DNA from: an uncultured Nitrosomonadaceae bacterium
Lineage (GTDB): Bacteria > Pseudomonadota > Gammaproteobacteria > Burkholderiales > Nitrosomonadaceae
Reading direction: 5' to 3'
DNA length: 64,000 nucleotides
NCBI GenBank assembly: GCA_943787405.1
Contig: CALSMH010000001.1
Span: 124,001-188,000 of the forward strand
A model generated the notes under the pieces. It worked only from the letters and a program-made list of their open reading frames with translations, made no database searches and had not been told where the DNA came from. Position numbers and translations under genes: made by a program. Below are positions 1 to 8,553 of the stretch, in pieces; within the stretch, counting starts at the first letter, position 1; every line of letters begins with the position of its first letter.

Positions 1-345
1 AGTGTAATCACGGCTTGTAAATGCATTATCACGCCCACCTACTGCTGCTATTTTCTTAGAAAACTCACCACTGCTAATATTTTTAGTCCCCTTAAACATC
101 ATATGCTCCAGTACGTGAGCTACGCCCGTAGTACCATTCAACTCATCAATGCTGCCGACCTTGTACCATATTTGAGAGATAACGACTGGGGAGCGGTGGT
201 CTTCTTTAACAACTATTTTAAGACCGTTAGCAAGCATATATTCGTGTGGGTTGGCGAAAACCTCAAATGAGATTAATGAAACCAACATAAACATGAAAGC
301 TGGTAATCTACAAATATAAAAGGTAGGGCCAGAATTAAATTTCAT
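1..345 (-). CDS. M16 family zinc metallopeptidase, N-terminal part (cut by left edge)
   Basis: Reading leftward from an ATG at 345 gives 115 residues with no stop before the window edge. Residues 1 to about 31 look like a signal peptide (hydrophobic core, then FANPHEY), so the enzyme should be exported. The inverted zinc motif HxxEH is seen as HVLEH at residues 77-81, within the usual M16 context (VGSIDE before it, MMFKGT after it). Pitrilysin-type peptidases of this family degrade periplasmic peptides and often occur as tandem pairs. It is divergent from ftsY, with 148 bases between. Family assignment is firm; substrate unknown because the rest of the gene is outside the window. Confidence 0.9.
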   Translation of the reverse strand, partial: MKFNSGPTFYICRLPAFMFMLVSLISFEVFANPHEYMLANGLKIVVKEDHRSPVVISQIWYKVGSIDELNGTTGVAHVLEHMMFKGTKNISSGEFSKKIAAVGGRDNAFTSRDYT

Positions 346-493
346 TTTTTAATAGCCTAAGATTAAGATAATGGAATAGAATTTCACTTGTGAAAGCCTA
401 CGATAAACCAATTCTAATATGACATCCTATCAAAATGAAAAGTTTCATAAAATATAATAATAAATCGACCTCAGACACATTTTTATTTGCCTA

Positions 494-1417
494 TTGGACG
501 ACCAACATCAGACGAGACTTCTCATGATCTGGGGAAAGCTGGGAAAGCGCTTATCCGGCATCCTTGGTGGCGGCAAAATAGATGAAAATCTCTATGAAGA
601 GCTGGAAACGGTCTTAATTACTGCCGATGTAGGTATAGATGCAACTACCTGGTTACTTAGCACGTTACGTAAACAAGTAAAAAAAGAGGGCTTAACTGAC
701 GCAACACAACTAAAAGAGGCCCTAAAAGAATCCCTGCTTATATTACTTGCGCCACTTATACGGCCTTTAGATTTAAGTATAGAAAAACCATTCGTTATCA
801 TGATAACCGGTGTAAATGGCGCAGGAAAAACAACTTCTATTGGCAAACTTGCTCATTATTTTCAATCTCAAGAAAAATCTATACTACTCGCTGCAGGAGA
901 TACATTCCGAGCGGCGGCTCGCGAACAACTTATTATTTGGGGCAAACGAAATAATATTTCTGTTGTCTCACAGGATAATAATCATCAGCAAAAAGGTGAT
1001 TCAGCAGCGGTTATATTCGATGCAGTTAACGCTGCTAAGGCTCGCAATATAGATATTTTATTAGCAGATACTGCCGGTCGTCTCGCCACACAATTACACC
1101 TTATGGAAGAAATTAAAAAGGTGAAGCGGGTTATCTCAAAAGCAATCCCTAGTGCACCACATGAGGTGCTGTTGGTTCTGGATGCCAATACCGGCCAGAA
1201 TACGGTTAACCAAGTAAGGGCATTTGATGATGCACTTGGAATTACCGGACTTATACTTACTAAACTTGATGGCACAGCTAAAGGCGGTGTAATTGCTGCT
1301 ATTGCCATGCAACGCCAACAGAACCCCATTCCACTGTACTTTATTGGGACAGGTGAAGGCATTGAAGATTTACAGCCTTTTGATGCAAGAAAATTTGTAG
1401 AAACTTTATTCGATTAA
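494..1417 (+). CDS. ftsY: Signal recognition particle receptor FtsY
   Basis: SRP receptor GTPase that delivers ribosome-nascent chain complexes to the Sec translocon at the inner membrane. The NG domain is complete: four-helix N domain at about residues 10-90, G1 loop GVNGAGKTTSIGKLA, DTAGR (G3) and TKLDGTAKGG (G4/G5). The acidic N-terminal A domain seen in E. coli FtsY is absent, so the protein is only about 300 residues. The start is uncertain: TTG at 494 is the longest reading and ATG at 524 (MIWGKLGKRL) is also reasonable; neither has a strong ribosome site. It heads the usual ftsY-ftsE-ftsX order, 48 bases before ftsE. Function is certain from the motifs. Confidence 0.95.
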   Translation: MDDQHQTRLLMIWGKLGKRLSGILGGGKIDENLYEELETVLITADVGIDATTWLLSTLRKQVKKEGLTDATQLKEALKESLLILLAPLIRPLDLSIEKPFVIMITGVNGAGKTTSIGKLAHYFQSQEKSILLAAGDTFRAAAREQLIIWGKRNNISVVSQDNNHQQKGDSAAVIFDAVNAAKARNIDILLADTAGRLATQLHLMEEIKKVKRVISKAIPSAPHEVLLVLDANTGQNTVNQVRAFDDALGITGLILTKLDGTAKGGVIAAIAMQRQQNPIPLYFIGTGEGIEDLQPFDARKFVETLFD

Positions 1418-1465
1418 TTTTGCAATATTTCACTATACCTCTCTGTAGTTTGGAACTATTTCTAT

Positions 1466-2119
1466 ATGATTAGCTTCAGTAATGTCTATAAGCGTTATCC
1501 AAATGGGTTTGAAGCGCTAAAAAATATTGCTTTTACCATTAAGCAAGGTGAGATGGTTTTTATAACCGGGAATTCTGGCGCCGGCAAAAGTACACTCTTA
1601 AAATTGATTGGGGCTATCGAGCGCCCAACAACCGGTGGCATCATTGTCAATGATCAGAATATTAGCAAACTAAAGAACAGTGCGATTCCATATCTACGAC
1701 GCAATCTCGGCATGGTTTTCCAAGGCCAAAAGATTTTGTTTGATCGCTCAGTATTTGACAATGTTGTATTACCATTACAAATCTGTGGTTTTGAACATCA
1801 GTCAGCAGCTGGAAGAGTCCGAGCAGCTCTGGATAAAGTGGGATTGCTGGACAAAGAAAAGGCTCTCCCCATTACGCTATCAGGTGGTGAACAGCAAAGA
1901 TTATGTATTGCCCGAGCTGTAGTCAATCGCCCATCCATTCTCATTGCCGACGAACCAACTACATATCTTGATCCCAGCTATACCAAGGACATCATGAATA
2001 TGTTTAAATCTTTTCATCAAGTAGGTGTAACCGTTCTTATCACTACCCCCACTGCCGCGTTACTTGAGAGCCCCCAATATCGTATTTTATCTTTAAATCA
2101 CGGAGAATTAGTAACGTGA
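1466..2119 (+). CDS. ftsE: Cell division ATP-binding protein FtsE
   Basis: ATPase of the FtsEX complex, which activates septal peptidoglycan amidases through periplasmic partners during division. The 217-residue ABC ATPase has Walker A GNSGAGKST (about residues 36-44), signature LSGGEQQR and Walker B ILIADEPT. In most homologues the residues after Walker B read GNLDP; here TYLDP is seen, a mild change. The stop codon overlaps the GTG start of ftsX by four bases, which suggests translational coupling. The length is typical for FtsE (about 220 residues). Confidence 0.95.
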   Translation: MISFSNVYKRYPNGFEALKNIAFTIKQGEMVFITGNSGAGKSTLLKLIGAIERPTTGGIIVNDQNISKLKNSAIPYLRRNLGMVFQGQKILFDRSVFDNVVLPLQICGFEHQSAAGRVRAALDKVGLLDKEKALPITLSGGEQQRLCIARAVVNRPSILIADEPTTYLDPSYTKDIMNMFKSFHQVGVTVLITTPTAALLESPQYRILSLNHGELVT

Positions 2120-3021
2120 ATATGTGGCTTTCTCATCACTGGCATGCATTCTTTCTAGCTCTTCGGAGATTAGTAGGTTCCCCGCTTGCAAACCTACTCA
2201 ACATTATTGTGATAGGAGTTGCCTTCAGTCTTCCTACAGGGGTCTATATGCTGCTAGGTAACGTTCAGAGCCTTTCTGGCCAACTATCAGGAGCGCCACA
2301 ATTAAACGTATTTCTAAAGTTAGATACAGGCAAGGATGCGATAGAGAAATTAAAATCGCATCTGAAGCAGCACCCACAAGTAGAAAATTTTCGTTTTCTT
2401 CCTAAAGACAAGGCTTTAGAACAGCTAAAACAAAGAAATGGGATGGCAACCGCAATAAACAGTCTAACGCGAAACCCGTTACCGGACGCGTTCATAATTG
2501 ATGCCAAGAGTATTTCACCTGAAACGCTAAAACGATTACGTAACGAAATGCTGAAATGGCCAGATTCTATGCATGTTCAGCTTGATTCTGACTGGATGGA
2601 GAGACTAAATGCATTGTTAAAGCTTGGGCAGATCGCACTATTGATCCTTACAGCCTTATTAAGTTTTGCGTTAATAGTAGTAACATTTAATACCATTCGT
2701 TTACAAATTCTTACAAAACGTAACGAAATTGAAGTATCAAAATTAATTGGAGCAACTAGTAACTTTATACGCCGCCCCTTTCTTTATTTTGGTGCAATTC
2801 AAGGCGTAGCGGGAGGAGCTATAGCATGGCTTATTGTTGCCCTAGTAATTAATTTAATTAATAGCGAATTGATAAATTTAGTGCGCCTATATGCTGTTGA
2901 CTTTCAACTGCATCATATCTCTTTTGAAGACAGCATTAGTCTGTTACTTTTTTCATCCTGGCTTGGTTGGGTAGGAGCATGGTTATCAGTTGCAAGCCAC
3001 CTCTGGCAAATAGAACCTTAA
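2116..3021 (+). CDS. ftsX: Cell division permease FtsX
   Basis: Membrane partner of FtsE. Sequence shows the FtsX plan: cytoplasmic N-terminus, first membrane helix at about residues 25-48, a periplasmic domain (about 50-165) that contacts amidase activators in known systems, then three more helices (about 170-195, 220-248, 270-292). GTG start at 2116 overlaps ftsE by four bases. Length of 301 residues fits the family. No obvious terminator follows before rpoH, 96 bases on, so read-through into rpoH is possible. Confidence 0.94.
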   Translation: MNMWLSHHWHAFFLALRRLVGSPLANLLNIIVIGVAFSLPTGVYMLLGNVQSLSGQLSGAPQLNVFLKLDTGKDAIEKLKSHLKQHPQVENFRFLPKDKALEQLKQRNGMATAINSLTRNPLPDAFIIDAKSISPETLKRLRNEMLKWPDSMHVQLDSDWMERLNALLKLGQIALLILTALLSFALIVVTFNTIRLQILTKRNEIEVSKLIGATSNFIRRPFLYFGAIQGVAGGAIAWLIVALVINLINSELINLVRLYAVDFQLHHISFEDSISLLLFSSWLGWVGAWLSVASHLWQIEP

Positions 3022-3117
3022 ATAATCCTGAAGATTGTCCCTAGGACCTTTTCGAGACGATTAGCGCTCAAAGCCATAGAATGTTAGAATTAGCGCTACT
3101 AATACAAGGAGTAAACA

Positions 3118-3969
3118 ATGACTTTTGATCTTGCAATGCCTGCAACTAGCGGTAGCATTGAAAGTTATATTAGGTCTGCTAATAGTTTCCCTATGCTTTC
3201 TCAAGAGGAGGAAATTAACCTCGCGCGCCGTCTTAGGGACGAAGATGACATAAATGCCGCGCGCCAACTAGTCCTATCACATTTACGTGTAGTGGTTTCT
3301 ATCGCTAGGGGCTATAAAGGATACGGCCTGCCACAAGCTGATTTGATTCAGGAAGGAAATATTGGGCTAATGAAAGCAGTCAAACGTTATGATCCAGAAC
3401 GTGGGGTACGACTTGTGTCGTTTGCCATGCACTGGATTAAGGCCGAAATTAATGAATTCATACTACGAAACTGGCGACTGGTAAAAATTGCAACGACAAA
3501 AGCACAACGAAAATTATTTTTTAATCTTCGAAGCCTGAAGAAAAATCTCGACACTATGGACCCAGAAGAGGTTGATATTATTGCAGAAAAATTGAATGTT
3601 AAAACTGAAGAAGTAGTGGAAATGGAAACACGCTTTAGTGGGCGCGACATTTCAATTGAGCCCCTATCTCAAGACAATGAGGAAACCTATAACTACAGCC
3701 CAATCGCCTATCTTACTGATGGAGCTGAGCCATCACAGGTACTGGAAGCGCAAGAAAATGATAGTCTAAATAGCAAAAAATTGAAACAAGCATTAGCCAA
3801 TTTAGATGCGCGGAGCTGCCGTATTATAAAAGCCCGCTGGTTGTGTGGAGAAAAGGCCGTAACACTTCATAAACTTTCTGAGGAATTGGGAGTATCTGCT
3901 GAACGTATCCGCCAGATAGAGGTTAAAGCGCTCCAAAAAATACGCATGATGATGGAGCCAGCTTCATAA
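3118..3969 (+). CDS. rpoH: RNA polymerase heat-shock sigma factor RpoH (sigma-32)
   Basis: Alternative sigma factor for heat-shock promoters. The 283-residue protein has region 2 with DLIQEGNIGLMKAVKRYDP, the diagnostic RpoH box QRKLFFNLR between regions 2 and 3, and a region 4 helix-turn-helix (LHKLSEELGVSAERIRQIE) near the C-terminus. The start ATG at 3118 is preceded by AAGGAG. The ftsY-ftsE-ftsX-rpoH order is also seen in enterobacteria, so the context agrees. It is convergent with the bolA gene. An exact 9-base repeat (ATTAGCGCT) lies in its leader at 3060 and 3089. Confidence 0.96.
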   Translation: MTFDLAMPATSGSIESYIRSANSFPMLSQEEEINLARRLRDEDDINAARQLVLSHLRVVVSIARGYKGYGLPQADLIQEGNIGLMKAVKRYDPERGVRLVSFAMHWIKAEINEFILRNWRLVKIATTKAQRKLFFNLRSLKKNLDTMDPEEVDIIAEKLNVKTEEVVEMETRFSGRDISIEPLSQDNEETYNYSPIAYLTDGAEPSQVLEAQENDSLNSKKLKQALANLDARSCRIIKARWLCGEKAVTLHKLSEELGVSAERIRQIEVKALQKIRMMMEPAS

Positions 3970-4102
3970 ATATCTCGCATCCATTACTGAACAGACTGCG
4001 ATCTCGGAATAATAACCTCAATACCCCATCTTTTATTTTTACTGATATTTTCTCTAAACTTTCAATTCTCTTGAAAAGAATATAACAAAGTTAAAAATAT
4101 TG

Positions 4103-4351
4103 TTAGCTCTGATCATTTTTTACCCATTGCTCTGGTGTCAACGTTTTCATAGACAACGCATGGATTTCCTGCTCCATCTTTTTTCCTAGCGCACGGTAAA
4201 CTAACTGATGCTGCTGTACCATATTCTTGCCTTGAAATTCAGCGCTAACGATAATGGCGCTAAAATGATAGCCGTCATCACCCTCTACACGTACTAATTC
4301 ACATGGGAGAGTATTCTCAATATGAATTCTTATGCTTTCTGATGTAACCAT
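4103..4351 (-). CDS. BolA/IbaG family protein
   Basis: Small 82-residue protein of the BolA fold. The pattern V-EGDDGYHFSAIIVSAEF and the later QHQLVYRALG with a conserved His match the family, whose members pair with monothiol glutaredoxins to handle [2Fe-2S] clusters or affect envelope stress. It is the last gene of the minus-strand mla run, where ibaG normally sits, so IbaG is the better guess than BolA. In many proteobacteria murA follows; here the next gene is the convergent rpoH. The family call is firm, the subtype inferred from context. Confidence 0.88.
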   Translation of the reverse strand: MVTSESIRIHIENTLPCELVRVEGDDGYHFSAIIVSAEFQGKNMVQQHQLVYRALGKKMEQEIHALSMKTLTPEQWVKNDQS

Positions 4352-4419
4352 TCTGAGTCCCTTTAATTTGAAAATTATTTTATTCTCTTGCTTAGCTCTT
4401 ATTCACAGAAAATATGGGC

Positions 4420-5175
4420 TTATTGACGAAGCTTGTACCCTATTTTAAGCATTCGTAGTGTTACCCATGATACCGCTAGAAAACCTATTCCCACAATCAT
4501 AAGACTAAAGTAGGGCGATACATCTGAAATACCAAAAAAGCCATAGCGAAAACCGTCAATCACATAGAAGAAAGGATTAAAACGCGAAATATTTTCCCAG
4601 AAAGGCGGTAACGAATGAATTGTATAAAATACACCAGACAAAAATGTTAGCGGCAAAATCACAAAATTTTGGAATGCAGCAAGCTGATCAAATTTCTCAG
4701 CCCAAATGGCAGCAATAACTCCCAAAACTCCCAGGAATCCATTTCCTATTAGGGCAAAAATAAAGACCCACGACAATGATTGTAACGGCATATCAAAAAA
4801 TATTAATATCACCAAATAAATGCCGGCTCCTACTAGAAGCCCACGTACTATAGATGCTAATACATAAGCTACAAATACTTCCATATAGGATAGCGGGGAT
4901 AACAAAACAAATACAATACTTCCAGATATTTTTGATTGAATTAGACTGGATGATGAGTTCGCAAAAGAATTCTGCAGCATGGCCATCATTAACAGACCTG
5001 GAATCAAAAAAACTGGGTATGTAACGCCTGGATATGCCTGAGCACGTTCTTCTAAAACATGAGAAAAAATAAATAAATAAATCAGAGTAGCTATCATTGG
5101 TGCAAATATGGACTGAAGGCCAACTTTCCAGAATCGCAACAATTCCTTATGAAAAAGAGTATAGAAACCATTCAT
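4420..5175 (-). CDS. ABC-2 type transporter permease
   Basis: Integral membrane subunit (251 residues) of a drug/polysaccharide-type exporter. Six hydrophobic segments are visible, with the ABC-2 features near the C-terminus (FLSGVFYTIHSLP, then FNPFFYVIDGFRYGFFG). It resembles the E. coli YadH family. The ATG at 5175 overlaps the stop of the upstream ATPase gene by four bases, so the two are translationally coupled. Substrate cannot be told from sequence; the location between mlaB and bolA suggests an envelope role, which is inference. Confidence 0.9.
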   Translation of the reverse strand: MNGFYTLFHKELLRFWKVGLQSIFAPMIATLIYLFIFSHVLEERAQAYPGVTYPVFLIPGLLMMAMLQNSFANSSSSLIQSKISGSIVFVLLSPLSYMEVFVAYVLASIVRGLLVGAGIYLVILIFFDMPLQSLSWVFIFALIGNGFLGVLGVIAAIWAEKFDQLAAFQNFVILPLTFLSGVFYTIHSLPPFWENISRFNPFFYVIDGFRYGFFGISDVSPYFSLMIVGIGFLAVSWVTLRMLKIGYKLRQ

Positions 5176-6089
5176 ACAGATTCCATATCTTTAGTATTGC
5201 CTGTAATTTTTACAAAAACATCTTCAAGGTCAGGTTGCATCAATTCCATTTCCAGCACCCGTATTTGCTCTATACGAAAAGCTGCCAATACATCCTCAAT
5301 CTTTGAATAATTATTTACTCTAAGTATAAAACAACCCTCGGCATAACTTTCTAGTAGTGGCTGCAGATCCGATGGCAATGCTTCAGATGATAAACGTAGT
5401 CTTATTAAATACCCACTAACATTATTTATAAGATTCTTGGTGCTATCAAGAGCTACAATTTCTCCTTTTTTAAGCATAGCGATACGACTACATAATTCTT
5501 CAGCTTCATCCAGATAATGAGTAGTAAGCACAATGGTGTGGCCATCACCGTTTAATCGCTTTATAAAGCTCCAAAGTGACCGACGCAATTCCACATCTAC
5601 GCCGGCAGTAGGCTCATCCAGTATGATCACCGGTGGCTTATGCACCAATGCCTGAGCTACCAGTACTCGGCGCTTCATCCCACCTGATAATGTACGCATA
5701 TTCGCATTTTCTTTATCACGTAAACCTAAGTGATAGAGCACTTCATCTATCCAAGCATCATTATTTCTTAGGCCATAATAACCAGACTGAATAGAGAGCG
5801 TTTCTCGTACGGAAAAAAATGGGTCGAAGACCAATTCTTGCGGCACTACTCCAACTACGCGACGGGCCTCACGATAGTTTCTCACTACATCATGCCCCAT
5901 TATTTTTGCCACGCCATTGCTAGCTAACGTTAGCCCCGCCAGTACATTAATTAATGTAGTCTTACCGGCGCCATTCGGGCCTAATAAAGCAAAAAATTCG
6001 CCTTGTTCAATCTCAAGATCGATCCCCACTAAAGCACTCACTGGCCCATAGTGTTTGTATACTTGCTTTGCTTCAATTGCTGGAATCAT
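5172..6089 (-). CDS. ABC transporter ATP-binding protein (YadG-like)
   Basis: Nucleotide-binding subunit that pairs with the ABC-2 permease downstream. Walker A GPNGAGKTTLINVLAG is at about residues 37-52, the signature LSGGMKRR at about 134-141 and Walker B PPVIILDEPTAGVD follows. The 305-residue length includes a C-terminal regulatory part of about 80 residues, common in DrrA/YadG-type ATPases. It lies 164 bases downstream of mlaB, which could hold its own promoter. Confidence 0.92.
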   Translation of the reverse strand: MIPAIEAKQVYKHYGPVSALVGIDLEIEQGEFFALLGPNGAGKTTLINVLAGLTLASNGVAKIMGHDVVRNYREARRVVGVVPQELVFDPFFSVRETLSIQSGYYGLRNNDAWIDEVLYHLGLRDKENANMRTLSGGMKRRVLVAQALVHKPPVIILDEPTAGVDVELRRSLWSFIKRLNGDGHTIVLTTHYLDEAEELCSRIAMLKKGEIVALDSTKNLINNVSGYLIRLRLSSEALPSDLQPLLESYAEGCFILRVNNYSKIEDVLAAFRIEQIRVLEMELMQPDLEDVFVKITGNTKDMESV

Positions 6090-6253
6090 TAGGGAAATAG
6101 ATTGGGAAAAACATTTACTACAGATATAGCGAACAATATTGACTACATAAAACTATATATCATAGTATACATAAATACGAGGACAACGATTTAAATCAAA
6201 GTGCGCAATTATGAGTATTTATTTTCTTACGATGCGCCCTCAAACATACTCTA

Positions 6254-6535
6254 TTATGCCAGCGGGACTAACTCGGAAACGCCATACAATTGGGTAAGAT
6301 TTTTCAAATTCTCTGATATATTCGAAAAACATAGTCTCTGATTATTCTTAAGCGCTTCTCGCTGCCACTCCAGTAACATGCTGACCGCTGATGAATCAAC
6401 CTCGGTCACTTGCTCAAAATCAATAATCAAGTCAGTCCGATCAAATAAATTAGCGCCTTGTTCTATTATCTCGACTACATTAGCTATAATTATTGGCCCT
6501 TGAACAATTATCCTGTTGGCATCACGTAATATCAT
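6254..6535 (-). CDS. mlaB: STAS-domain protein MlaB
   Basis: Small cytoplasmic STAS-domain subunit (93 residues) of the Mla lipid ABC transporter. MlaB binds the ATPase MlaF and is needed for its stability and activity in E. coli. The STAS core is visible as LIIDFEQVTEVDSSAVSMLL, where the DSSAVS turn is the conserved loop. The gene begins one base after the mlaC stop, so the two are coupled. The family is short and diverse, but position in mlaF-E-D-C-B makes the call secure. Confidence 0.9.
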   Translation of the reverse strand: MILRDANRIIVQGPIIIANVVEIIEQGANLFDRTDLIIDFEQVTEVDSSAVSMLLEWQREALKNNQRLCFSNISENLKNLTQLYGVSELVPLA

Positions 6536-6536
6536 C

Positions 6537-7202
6537 TCACGTTGTCTTAAACTGTATAGTTAGCGATGTATTTTTTTCCTTTTCTTTATCTTTAGCTTCC
6601 ATTTCACGATTTTTCTTATTGAGTGCTTTAAGTAATCCCTTAACTCCACCCGAACGGATCTTAGAATTGAAAGTACCCCTGTAATTAATAACCAAACTTA
6701 TACCCGCTACTGTTATATCGTATACTTTCCAGGCATTATTAGTTTTTCCCATGCTGTAATTAATGGATATGGCCTGGCCATTAGATGGAGTTACTTCCGT
6801 TTTTACTGTGGTATCAATTTTCCCTGCCATATTTTTAACCGGCGATACCTTTATAGTATGATCGCTATAAACTGCCAGTGCTTTATAGTAAGTACGCACA
6901 AGCAACGTACGGAACGCTTCCTCCAGTTCCTGCTGCTGCTGCGGTGAAGCCTTAGACCAGTTCTTGCCCATAGCAAGCCTTGTCATACGGGTGAAATTAA
7001 AATGTGGCAATATCTTGGACTCAACCAGATTAAGAATTTTTTCTTTATTACCGGACAAGGTATCCTTGTCTCGCTTGATAATTTTAAGAATTTCTTGCGC
7101 CGTTTCTTCTACTAAAGTATCAGGCCGAACCTCAATCGCCCAAGTAGCGGGCGATAATAATAGCGTTGATAATAATAAAATGCCACATATTGCTCTTTTC
7201 AT
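6537..7202 (-). CDS. mlaC: Periplasmic phospholipid-binding protein MlaC
   Basis: Periplasmic shuttle that carries phospholipids between the MlaA outer-membrane complex and MlaFEDB. A signal peptide is clear from the ATG at 7202 (MKRAICGILLLSTLLLSPATWA). A GTG five codons upstream is possible, but the ATG follows a purine-rich GAAAGAG. The mature part shows the Tol_Ttg2 family pattern: ILPHFNFTRMTRLAMGKNW, FRTLLVRTYYKAL and WKVYDITVAGISLVINYRGTF. The C-terminus is lysine-rich and ends a few bases before mlaB. Confidence 0.93.
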   Translation of the reverse strand: MKRAICGILLLSTLLLSPATWAIEVRPDTLVEETAQEILKIIKRDKDTLSGNKEKILNLVESKILPHFNFTRMTRLAMGKNWSKASPQQQQELEEAFRTLLVRTYYKALAVYSDHTIKVSPVKNMAGKIDTTVKTEVTPSNGQAISINYSMGKTNNAWKVYDITVAGISLVINYRGTFNSKIRSGGVKGLLKALNKKNREMEAKDKEKEKNTSLTIQFKTT

Positions 7203-7273
7203 AAATTCTCTTTCCACTGTTAATTGTTTATAATAAAATCCGGATCAGATGCAGTGCAACCATATTACTAAAC

Positions 7274-7756
7274 TCAAAATTTATCGCTATCACCTTCATC
7301 ATCTTCTGAGGCCTTGTCAAATAAGAACTGTCCTATCATTTCTTCCAGCACTAGCGCTGAATTAGTTTTCATAATCTTATCACCACTCTTTAACATTCCT
7401 TCATCCCCACCTGCAGCCAAACCAACATACTGCGCTCCGAGTAAGCCAGAGGTAAGAATACTAGCAAAAGTATCTTTGGGAAATTGATAGCGGTCATCTA
7501 TATTCATAGTTACTACAGCATCAAACGTTTTAGTGCTGAACTGGATATCCATTACACGTCCAACTACTACACCGGCACTTTTTACAGGTGACCTAATTTT
7601 CAGGCCGCCGATATTCTCAAAATTTCCAACCAGAGTATAGCTTTTATCCTCGCTATAGGTGCCCAAGTTTCCTACTTGTAATGCAAGTATTAATAATGCG
7701 CCGATCCCTGCAACAACAAACAGGCCTACCCATAAATCCATTTTTGCTCGCTGCAT
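7274..7756 (-). CDS. mlaD: Membrane-anchored MCE protein MlaD
   Basis: MCE-domain lipid-binding subunit of the inner-membrane Mla complex. A single N-terminal membrane anchor (about residues 8-28) precedes the MCE domain, which includes GGLKIRSPVKSAGVVVGRV and the LTSGLLGAQYVGL stretch. The length of 160 residues is normal for MlaD. The ATG at 7756 overlaps the mlaE stop by one base. In E. coli MlaD forms a hexameric ring through which lipid passes. Confidence 0.95.
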   Translation of the reverse strand: MQRAKMDLWVGLFVVAGIGALLILALQVGNLGTYSEDKSYTLVGNFENIGGLKIRSPVKSAGVVVGRVMDIQFSTKTFDAVVTMNIDDRYQFPKDTFASILTSGLLGAQYVGLAAGGDEGMLKSGDKIMKTNSALVLEEMIGQFLFDKASEDDEGDSDKF

Positions 7757-8553
7757 TAGCCTACTCCTCTAAACATAAATGAGGTCAAGACAAAATCTAA
7801 CCCTAAAATCACAAGCGCTGAAGTTACTACAGTGCGGGTAGTTGCGCCGGACACCCCTTCCGCTGTTGGCGGCGCATTATAACCCTCAAAAACAGCAATT
7901 GCTGTAATAGCAACACCAAACACGCAAGTTTTAATAATGCCATTGACAATATCGAATCTAAAATCCACCACACTCTGCATTTGCGACCAGAATGAACCTT
8001 CATCCACACCTATAAGCACTACTGCTACTAAATACCCACCAAATACTCCCATTGCAGAGAACATTGCGGCCAAGAGTGGCATCGAAATTACTCCGGCCCA
8101 GAATCGAGGCGCTACAACCCTTGCAATTGGGTCTACAGCCATCATCCCCATAGCCTCCAACTGCTCAGTCGCCTTCATTAACCCAATCTCAGCTGTAATA
8201 GCAGAACCTGCACGGCTAGCAAACAATAACCCGGCCACAACCGGCCCCAATTCCCGAACCAATGATAGCGCCACTAAGGTTCCTACAGCCGTTTCTGCAC
8301 CAAATTTCTGTAATGTTTCGTATCCTTGCAAGCCAAGAACCATCCCAACAAACAGTCCGGACACTAATATTATTACCATCGTTAGTACGCCGGTAAAATA
8401 CAGCTCACGAATGATCAGGCCAAAACGTCGTATGCTAGTCCCAGATTTCAGCAGTATCAAACTAAAAAATCGAGCGGCATAACCTAACCGCCACACACTC
8501 TCAATAATTCTATGGCCGACGCCTCGGATACCGATGACAATGCGCCTAGGCAA
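7756..8553 (-). CDS. mlaE: Lipid ABC transporter permease MlaE
   Basis: Integral membrane permease of the Mla system (265 residues; family usually about 260). The MlaE family signature is visible: LGLQGYETLQKFGAETAVG, SLVRELGPVVAGLLFASRAGSA and ITAEIGLMKATEQLEAM. Five or six hydrophobic segments follow the amphipathic N-terminus. It overlaps mlaF by eight bases at its start and mlaD by one base at its end, so the whole mlaFEDCB set is one tight transcription unit. Confidence 0.95.
   Translation of the reverse strand: MPRRIVIGIRGVGHRIIESVWRLGYAARFFSLILLKSGTSIRRFGLIIRELYFTGVLTMVIILVSGLFVGMVLGLQGYETLQKFGAETAVGTLVALSLVRELGPVVAGLLFASRAGSAITAEIGLMKATEQLEAMGMMAVDPIARVVAPRFWAGVISMPLLAAMFSAMGVFGGYLVAVVLIGVDEGSFWSQMQSVVDFRFDIVNGIIKTCVFGVAITAIAVFEGYNAPPTAEGVSGATTRTVVTSALVILGLDFVLTSFMFRGVG

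Noticed and set aside
985-1362. Long minus-strand open frame opposite ftsY
   Set aside because: It mirrors the strongly conserved FtsY coding sequence and has no start context or recognisable product. The same applies to open frames opposite mlaE, accC, ribD and glyA.
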